From Deltaproteobacteria bacterium (lineage in GTDB: Bacteria > Bdellovibrionota > UBA1018 > UBA923): 10,259 bases of DNA. The position numbers were made by a program, and so were the translations under genes. Numbering within the stretch: position 1 is the stretch's first letter; each line of letters opens with the position of its first letter. The DNA is taken from the NCBI GenBank assembly GCA_016194725.1, contig JACQAW010000087.1:1-10259 (forward strand). Direction: 5' to 3'. Under the pieces are notes generated by a model. The model saw only the letters and a program-made list of their open reading frames with translations, did no database searches and had not been told where the DNA came from. Shown piece after piece: positions 6,897 to 10,259 of the stretch.

Positions 6897-6902
6897 TATA
6901 AT
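6897..6902 (+). promoter_or_regulatory. Perfect -10 box TATAAT ahead of the small lipoprotein gene
   Basis: TATAAT at 6897-6902 gives a transcript starting near 6908, leaving room for the GGAG at 6913-6916. No good -35 is seen at the right distance (CACCGA near 6874), so the promoter may be weak or activator-dependent. Confidence 0.45.
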
Positions 6903-6924
6903 GCGACCGACTGGAGAAAAAATT

Positions 6925-7174
6925 ATGTGTACTTGGCAGCTACCTCGGTGGATTCACGTAGCTGGATCACTGCTTGCCACTACGGCGATTTTCGGCTGCG
7001 CAACGAGCGAGCGAACACCGGTAGATTCACCATCAATACCAGTTGAATGGGAGACCCTGTGAGCTTGTAGTTGGGTCGGCTCGATTGCGTGGCCTAGACC
7101 ATTATCGTGATATTCCAAGAAATGAGTTTGCTGTTCAGCATATCATTGTCGAAGAGCACAAGCTGTCGATTTAG
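6925..7174 (+). pseudogene. Small lipoprotein gene, probably frameshifted
   Basis: ATG 6925 has GGAG at 6913-6916, 8 nt upstream. The first frame gives 45 residues ending at TGA 7060-7062. It has a basic start (PRWIH), a hydrophobic stretch (VAGSLLATTA) and a lipobox IFGC with Cys25, followed by ATSERTPVDS. That is a bacterial lipoprotein signal, and the product would be exported and lipid-anchored. The next frame is open from 7025 to TAG 7172-7174 and continues with plausible protein (CELVVGSARLRGLDHYRD, IPRNEFAVQHIIVEEHKL). A single-base shift near 7045-7058 would join them into about 83 residues. It may be a broken gene, a sequencing error, or a genuine 45-residue lipoprotein. I do not recognise the family. 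Confidence 0.55.
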
Positions 7175-7275
7175 ACTTTAAGGTTGCTGAACCCGGACCC
7201 GGACAGAGGCGGGGACTCTTCGTTAAATTTCCTCATTGTAGGGTTCGCGCAGATGCGGGAACGCTGGTCGACCTG

Positions 7276-7294
7276 TGCGCGCGTGCCGCGCGCA
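7276..7294. repeat. GC-only hairpin upstream of repeat copy B
   Basis: TGCGCGCG-TGC-CGCGCGCA is a perfect 8-bp stem with a 3-nt loop. Its form (GC-alternating stem, 3-nt loop) recalls the main hairpin of the 87-bp repeat 74 bp further on. The rest of 7175-7313 holds no gene that I can support. Confidence 0.6.
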
Positions 7295-7313
7295 ATAGCT
7301 CTCGTCGCGTCTG

Positions 7314-7400
7314 GACTCGGCCTTCGCCTCTTCGCTCCTGCTCAGAGGCTCGGCATGGACAATTTGCTAAGTCGCGCATCGTGCGCGACTTGCCGCGCTA
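7314..7400 (+). repeat. 87-bp structured direct repeat, copy B
   Basis: This is the partner of 5469-5555 (83 of 87 identical). Main hairpin: TAAGTCGCGCA (7368-7378), loop TCG, TGCGCGACTTG (7382-7392). The G-C pair of copy A has become T-A here, and the terminal T-A has become T-G, which can still pair as U-G in RNA. It lies immediately ahead of the HTH-recombinase gene, so it may be its leader, a recombination site or the end of the mobile unit. Confidence 0.9.
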
Positions 7401-7407
7401 GCTTCGA

Positions 7408-7971
7408 TTGGTTTTTATTGGTGCTTTAGGTTTGGTTTTTTTGTGGCGAGAGAAAGATGGTGAGCCTCGCCGGATCAATTCCAAGGAATTGGAAGCCCAT
7501 GATTTCATTGAACTCCCTTCAATCAATAAAGCGGGAATTTCCGAGAAAGTAATCGAACTTTATCGATCTGGGCTGACTATGCGCCAAGTGGCGCGGCGGA
7601 TGGGCTGGGCCAAGAGTACCGTGCGGGCGACACTTCTCGCGGCGGGCGTGGAGTTGCGTCCGTCCTGCCGTGACTATCAGTGGCCCAAATCAAAGGTGGG
7701 AAAGCCCTATGTTGGTGTCGCTCCCTATGGCTTCTACTGTCTGCGCGGTAAGCTTTTCGCGGACCCGAAAGAGATCGAAACGCTCCGCCTCATTCTCACC
7801 CTTTGGCGATCGGGCCAGTCCCTCAGTGCCATTGTACGGCATCTTAGCCACCATCGGATCAAGACCCGTAAGGGCAGCGTTTGGATGGCAACCACTATTC
7901 GGACCATTGTTCAGCGTCACGAAGTCAAATCCGACATTTTAGAGGAGATCTTATGGGAATCGAAAAATTGA
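7408..7971 (+). CDS. HTH plus recombinase-domain protein lacking the serine catalytic domain
   Basis: The longest form is 187 residues from TTG 7408; the upstream stop TAG is at 7399. The true start is unclear: there is no in-frame ATG before the domain and no clear ribosome site, and conserved-looking sequence begins around IELPSINKAGISEKV. Residues about 45-80 form a helix-turn-helix (VIELYRSGLTMRQVARRMGW, AKSTVRATLLAAG), the kind used to bind DNA. Residues about 100-170 resemble the PF07508-type Recombinase domain: APYGFYC, LFADPKEIETLRLIL, GQSLSAIVRHL, TRKGSVWMATTIRTIV. No resolvase catalytic domain or Ser is present. It overlaps the 54-aa gene by 19 bp, suggesting translational coupling, and a resolvase start lies further down. 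It probably supplies the DNA-binding half of a split recombinase. Confidence 0.75.
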   Translation: MVFIGALGLVFLWREKDGEPRRINSKELEAHDFIELPSINKAGISEKVIELYRSGLTMRQVARRMGWAKSTVRATLLAAGVELRPSCRDYQWPKSKVGKPYVGVAPYGFYCLRGKLFADPKEIETLRLILTLWRSGQSLSAIVRHLSHHRIKTRKGSVWMATTIRTIVQRHEVKSDILEEILWESKN

Positions 7972-8117
7972 TCCAGGTCGCCGTCGTACTCGCCACATTA
8001 GCGGTATCGTCGCACGAACTTCCCCGTATTCTTCACACGGTACAGATGGCTCAATTGCATCTGATTCACGACTCGCAAGCCTCGAAGTGGGGGCGGGCGA
8101 CGCTGCTATCTAAATAA
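7953..8117 (+). CDS. 54-aa protein of the recombinase module
   Basis: AGAGGAG (7941-7947) lies 5 nt before ATG 7953, one of the best ribosome sites in the window. The product starts MGIEKLIQVAVVLATLAVSS, a hydrophobic helix that could be a membrane anchor, followed by a soluble tail ending DSQASKWGRATLLSK. The start overlaps the end of the HTH-recombinase gene. The last 16 codons are also found in the deleted copy at 5603-5650, where most differences fall in third codon positions. That shows past selection for the protein. I know no function for it. It may help the recombinase or serve as an antitoxin-like or regulatory partner, but nothing in the sequence decides this. Confidence 0.7.
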   Translation: MGIEKLIQVAVVLATLAVSSHELPRILHTVQMAQLHLIHDSQASKWGRATLLSK

Positions 8118-8131
8118 CGGTGTGCTACTAG

Positions 8132-8260
8132 CGTGTCGCTATCTACGTCCGCGTGAGCACCCAAGACCAGAGCTGCGAACTTCAGCGGCGCGAGCTTACG
8201 GCATTCGCCCAGGCCTGCGGCTTACATTTTAGGCGCTTCAGGTTGGTGTATTTTTTCTAA
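8132..8260 (+). pseudogene. N-terminal fragment of a serine resolvase
   Basis: The frame encodes RVAIYVRVSTQDQSCELQRR followed by ELTAFAQACGL, the unmistakable start of the resolvase/invertase catalytic domain. The nucleophile Ser (codon 8156-8158) sits in RVST. After about 31 codons the homology stops, and the frame ends at TAA 8258-8260. There is no start codon: the codon before CGT-GTC-GCT is TAG, where ATG would be expected. The gene would have started about 12 bp after the stop of the 54-aa gene, so it looks like the third member of the same operon. The remaining ~150 residues of catalytic domain are absent from the window. Confidence 0.8.
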
Positions 8261-8335
8261 ATAGTTGAATTTGTTAGAGTAATATTCGTAGATATCTATT
8301 GCCGCCAAGCGAAATATGCGCTATTCCCTTTTATT

Positions 8336-8365
8336 GCATTATACGGCATAACATAGCATTATATA
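8336..8365. repeat. Three 10-bp tandem repeats ahead of the 58-residue ORF
   Basis: GCATTATACG, GCATAACATA and GCATTATATA follow each other without gaps, then GCAAGGAG, which contains the ribosome site. One unit per DNA turn would place bound proteins on one face of the helix, as in iterons or tandem operators. The surrounding stretch 8230-8370 is much more AT-rich than the rest of the window. No other gene is seen in 8261-8380. Confidence 0.6.
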
Positions 8366-8380
8366 GCAAGGAGTGCTTGG

Positions 8381-8557
8381 GTGGATGATATTGGCACCTT
8401 TACGGTCAACTACAAAGTTGCGGTAACCAAAGTTGCTCGAAAGCAGGGATTGAAATTAGGAATCTCTGACAAAGAGCGACTTTGGATCATCCAGGAAATG
8501 AAGTTGCTGAAATTTTGGCCAGCGATCAGTGATCGATTTGATTTCGAGGGAGCATAG
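8381..8557 (+). CDS. 58-residue protein of unknown function, possibly truncated by a frameshift
   Basis: GTG 8381 is preceded by AAGGAG at 8368-8373 with 7-nt spacing, a strong ribosome site. The product (MDDIGTFTVNYKVAVTKVAR, then KQGLKLGISDKERLWIIQEM, KLLKFWPAISDRFDFEGA) is mixed alpha/beta, with no signal or membrane segment, and ends at TAG 8555-8557. A different frame, open from 8542 to 8670 with no start codon, reads on as GVEANIRVRHVQVKGDQIVV and VKTVRSLVW, which also looks like genuine protein. One indel between 8542 and 8556 would give a ~100-residue protein. I do not recognise the family. It has replaced the middle of the recombinase sequences on either side. Confidence 0.55.
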   Translation: MDDIGTFTVNYKVAVTKVARKQGLKLGISDKERLWIIQEMKLLKFWPAISDRFDFEGA

Positions 8558-9691
8558 GTGTCGAGGCGAACATTCGCGTTCGCCATGTTCAAGTAAAGGG
8601 CGATCAGATCGTCGTGGTCAAGACAGTACGATCACTCGTATGGACCAATTGTCCATCCGGCCAAAGGTGACGAATGGTATTGGCGGCAGACACGCAGTTT
8701 GTGGCATATGGTCTGCACAGACGCTTCAAGGGCTTTTGAGGAACCCAGCTTATATTGGCATGCGTGAGATCAACCGACGGCATAAAGCCAAGAACCCGGA
8801 ACATCTCCGCGCGTTTGAGCGGCATCAGACTGTGAAGGCGGCTTGGTCTGCGATTGTCGATGAGGAGACCTTTCGCAAGGTGCAAAAGATTCTGGACGAG
8901 AATCTTACTTTGGCGCGGGGCCGACGTGGTGGGGCTGAGTGCCGTTCGTTTCTTGCCACGGGTTGCATGAGCTGTGGCGAATGCGGGCGTTCAATGTTCG
9001 GCGCTACGGCCCATGGGGTGGGCGGCGCACATCGCTACTATGTCCACCGAAAGGTGCCCGGCGAGACCGTGACTTGCCAAGTGAAGTCCGTGCCTGCTGA
9101 AGAATTTGAGAAGCGGCTTCTTGAGCACCTGGACCACGTTCTGTTCCGTGAAGGCTACCTGGACGGAGTGCAGGGGCGCATTGAGGCTTTTCGTGGTCCG
9201 AAGCAGAACGATCTCAAGACCGATCTAAAGCTTCGGCTTGGTGAGCTGGCCCAGGTTGAGAAAGAGATTCAGGGGGCTTTTCGGCTTCGCGCCGATGCGG
9301 GCGCTGCCGGATTTGATGATCTTCTGCGGGAGCAACTCGAAAAACTTCGGACGCGCAAAGTTGGGACCGAAGCCAGGCTTGACGAGATTCGTGCCGAGCT
9401 GGAAGAAGTTGCGTCCGTGAAAGATCAACGGGAGGTCATTGAATGCAATCTGATCGAGTTCAAGCAAGCCAGGGGCGGTGCCGACAGCAGAATGCTCAAG
9501 CGGCTTGCGCGCAAGGTCATTGAATCCATCGTTGTCGAGCCGGGCAGGATCGCACTTCGCTATTGGACATCTAATCAGAAGCGCGACGATGTCCACGGCG
9601 GAAAAAGAAAGGGGGCTCTGGACAGGAAGTCCGGGGCAACCCTTTTGGCTTTTCCAAGCCAGAGAAAGACCGGGCTTTTGCCAGCGGCCTC

Positions 9692-9721
9692 ACGGACCTT
9701 TAATAAAGGGGTCCGTTCTTT
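9692..9721 (+). terminator. Terminator-like hairpin after the recombinase remnant
   Basis: ACGGACC (9692-9698) pairs with GGTCCGT (9710-9716), with an inner TTT/AAA extension, followed by TTCTTTA. The U-rich tail is on the plus strand only. It would end plus-strand transcription before it runs antisense into tRNA-Lys. The open recombinase frame continues through it, which supports an earlier true gene end. Confidence 0.55.
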
Positions 9722-9736
9722 AGAAATTATCAAAGA

Positions 9737-9812
9737 TGGTGAGTCCAGACAGACTCGAACTGTCGACCCTCTCATTAAAAGTGAGATGCTCTACCGACTG
9801 AGCTATGGACTC
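9737..9812 (-). tRNA. tRNA-Lys (anticodon UUU)
   Basis: The 76-nt gene, read on the minus strand, folds completely. Acceptor GAGTCCA pairs with TGGACTC, followed by discriminator A and an encoded CCA. The D arm is GCTC-AGTCGGTA-GAGC, the anticodon arm TCTCA-CTTTTAA-TGAGA with TTT in the loop, the variable loop GGGTC, and the T arm GACAG-TTCGAGT-CTGTC. All stems are perfect, so the gene should be functional. It lies downstream of purA on the same strand. Its 3' end borders the island, and a 19 of 21 match to that end is found at 5454-5474. Confidence 0.97.
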
Positions 9813-9903
9813 ACCACAATGAACGCCCGCAAAGTTTTTAACGCGGACATTCAATTCAAAACGGTCTGCAACGTATACCGTCGCATTCCTCGCAAATCAA
9901 TAA

Positions 9904-10259
9904 TTAATGAATCAGCCTGGTCATAGTTTGTTCGCGGCCCGGGCCCATGCTGACCATAACCACCGGCACCTTGAGGTGGCGTTCCAGGTATTCGATATAG
10001 GCTACGAATTCCTTGGGCAACTCGCTCAGGCCTTTGGCGTCGCCGGGCAGGTCGCCCCAGCCTTTTAAAGTATCGTAGACAGGTTTTGCACGTTCCAGCG
10101 CGCGAATATTGCTTGGAACGTGGTGCACGCGTTTGCCGTCGATTTCGTAGGCGGTGCAGACTTTGATGTCGCCCAGGCTGGCCAAGACGTCGGCTTTCAT
10201 GAGCGCCAGGGCAGTAAGGCCGTTGACCTCACAGGCGTAGCGCAGGGCTACCAGGTCAA
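9904..10259 (-). CDS. purA: Adenylosuccinate synthetase, C-terminal part (start outside window)
   Basis: The frame enters from the right edge and ends at TAA (9904-9906), giving about 117 C-terminal residues of a protein usually near 430. Sequence typical of PurA: DLVALRYACEVNGLTALALM followed by KADVLASLGDIKVCTAYEID, then KPVYDTLKGWGDL, LPKEFVAYIEYLERHLKVPV and MVSMGPGREQT at the end. PurA joins IMP and aspartate using GTP, the first step from IMP to AMP, in the cytoplasm. The catalytic P-loop is outside the window. The Met in LALMKADVL is commonly Thr (LALTKLDVL), a minor change. The gene is ordinary chromosome and marks the right limit of the island. tRNA-Lys follows after 91 bp on the same strand. 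Confidence 0.93.
   Translation of the reverse strand, partial: DLVALRYACEVNGLTALALMKADVLASLGDIKVCTAYEIDGKRVHHVPSNIRALERAKPVYDTLKGWGDLPGDAKGLSELPKEFVAYIEYLERHLKVPVVMVSMGPGREQTMTRLIH

Larger units (their letters stand above)
5454..9757. mobile_element. Probable degenerate integrative island at tRNA-Lys
   Basis: The right limit is the 3' end of tRNA-Lys (9737-9757 on the plus strand). A partial copy of those 21 nt (19 identical) lies at 5454-5474. Between them are pieces of at least two serine recombinases, a duplicated structured repeat, an AAA ATPase, frameshifted small genes and AT-rich patches, flanked by ordinary chromosomal genes. Integration at a tRNA 3' end is common for tyrosine integrases and rare for serine recombinases, and no tyrosine integrase is seen here. 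The integrase that made this junction may therefore be lost, or the short match may be coincidence. Boundaries are tentative. Confidence 0.45.
8640..9926 (+). pseudogene. C-terminal part of a large serine recombinase, N-terminus missing
   Basis: The frame is open from GTG 8529 or ATG 8640, with no ribosome site at either. Recognisable sequence begins near 8655 with the end of the Recombinase domain (WSAQTLQGLLRNPAYIGMRE). A zinc ribbon follows: CMSCGECG with C109, C112 and C115, plus C146 (numbered from ATG 8640). A charged coiled-coil stretch covers residues about 190-280, then RMLKRLARKVIESIVVEPGR. The catalytic Ser domain is absent, so it cannot cut DNA alone. The homologous part probably ends near 9600. 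Beyond that the frame runs through a terminator-like hairpin and antisense through the whole tRNA-Lys gene (giving ESRQTRTVDPLIKSEMLYRL) to TAG 9924-9926. It differs from the HTH-recombinase protein, so two recombinase lineages are mixed here. Confidence 0.8.

Noticed and set aside
7184..7429. 81-codon frame over repeat copy B
   Set aside because: It runs through the 87-bp structured repeat, has no ribosome site, and its similarity to the frame over copy A is explained by the DNA repeat.
8336..8365. CRISPR-like array
   Set aside because: The units are only 10 bp and contiguous, with no spacers and no cas genes in the window.
8529..8639. N-terminal extension of the large recombinase from GTG 8529
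   Set aside because: These 37 codons overlap the 58-residue ORF, have no ribosome site and look unlike recombinase sequence. They may be read by chance.
9225..9596. 123-codon minus-strand frame
   Set aside because: It lies opposite the coiled-coil part of the recombinase and has no domain of its own.

Overview
The window is GC-rich bacterial DNA with two characters. The left third (1-5339) and the right end (9737-10259) look like stable chromosome. The middle (about 5390-9736) looks like a decaying mobile island pressed against the 3' end of a tRNA-Lys gene. The two signalling proteins, a receiver plus HD-GYP protein and a receiver plus TPR protein, recall proteobacterial predators and relatives of the Bdellovibrionota/Deltaproteobacteria type. 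The taxon is inferred from gene style only.

Layout. 3-821 is the end of a Cys-rich protein with an HExxH zinc-protease motif. 928-2334 (+) is a receiver/HD-GYP protein, probably a cyclic-di-GMP phosphodiesterase or a degenerate relative. Convergent to it, 13 bp away, is 2348-3955 (-), a receiver/TPR protein whose phospho-acceptor Asp is Glu. About 490 bp without a convincing gene follow. Then come a small, very basic DUF6496-type protein (4447-4917, +) and a VOC/glyoxalase-fold protein (4959-5339, -) with its own terminator.

Island. At 5390-5457 a long hairpin runs into a 21-nt sequence that matches the 3' end of the downstream tRNA-Lys at 19 of 21 positions. Next is an 87-bp structured repeat (5469-5555) with the collapsed remains of a gene module. 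Then come an AAA ATPase of the AAA_14/DUF4143 type with a large palindrome over its start codon, a tiny frameshifted lipoprotein gene, and a second copy of the 87-bp repeat (7314-7400). That copy leads into a fuller module: an HTH plus recombinase-domain protein without a catalytic domain (7408-7971), a 54-aa protein (7953-8117), and the first ~35 codons of a serine resolvase (8132-8260). An AT-rich patch holds three 10-bp tandem repeats before a 58-residue ORF of unknown function. It is followed by the C-terminal part of a large serine recombinase, whose reading frame runs antisense through the tRNA-Lys gene.

Right end. tRNA-Lys(UUU) at 9737-9812 (-) lies downstream of the 3' end of purA (9904-10259, -), which is core chromosome.

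How it fits together. The most unusual content is the repeated three-part module: structured repeat, DNA-binding recombinase-domain protein, and 54-aa protein, apparently with a separate resolvase gene behind it. The two copies differ in ways that keep both the hairpin pairing and the C-terminal protein sequence of the 54-aa gene. This suggests a real, formerly active mobile unit with a serine recombinase split over two polypeptides.
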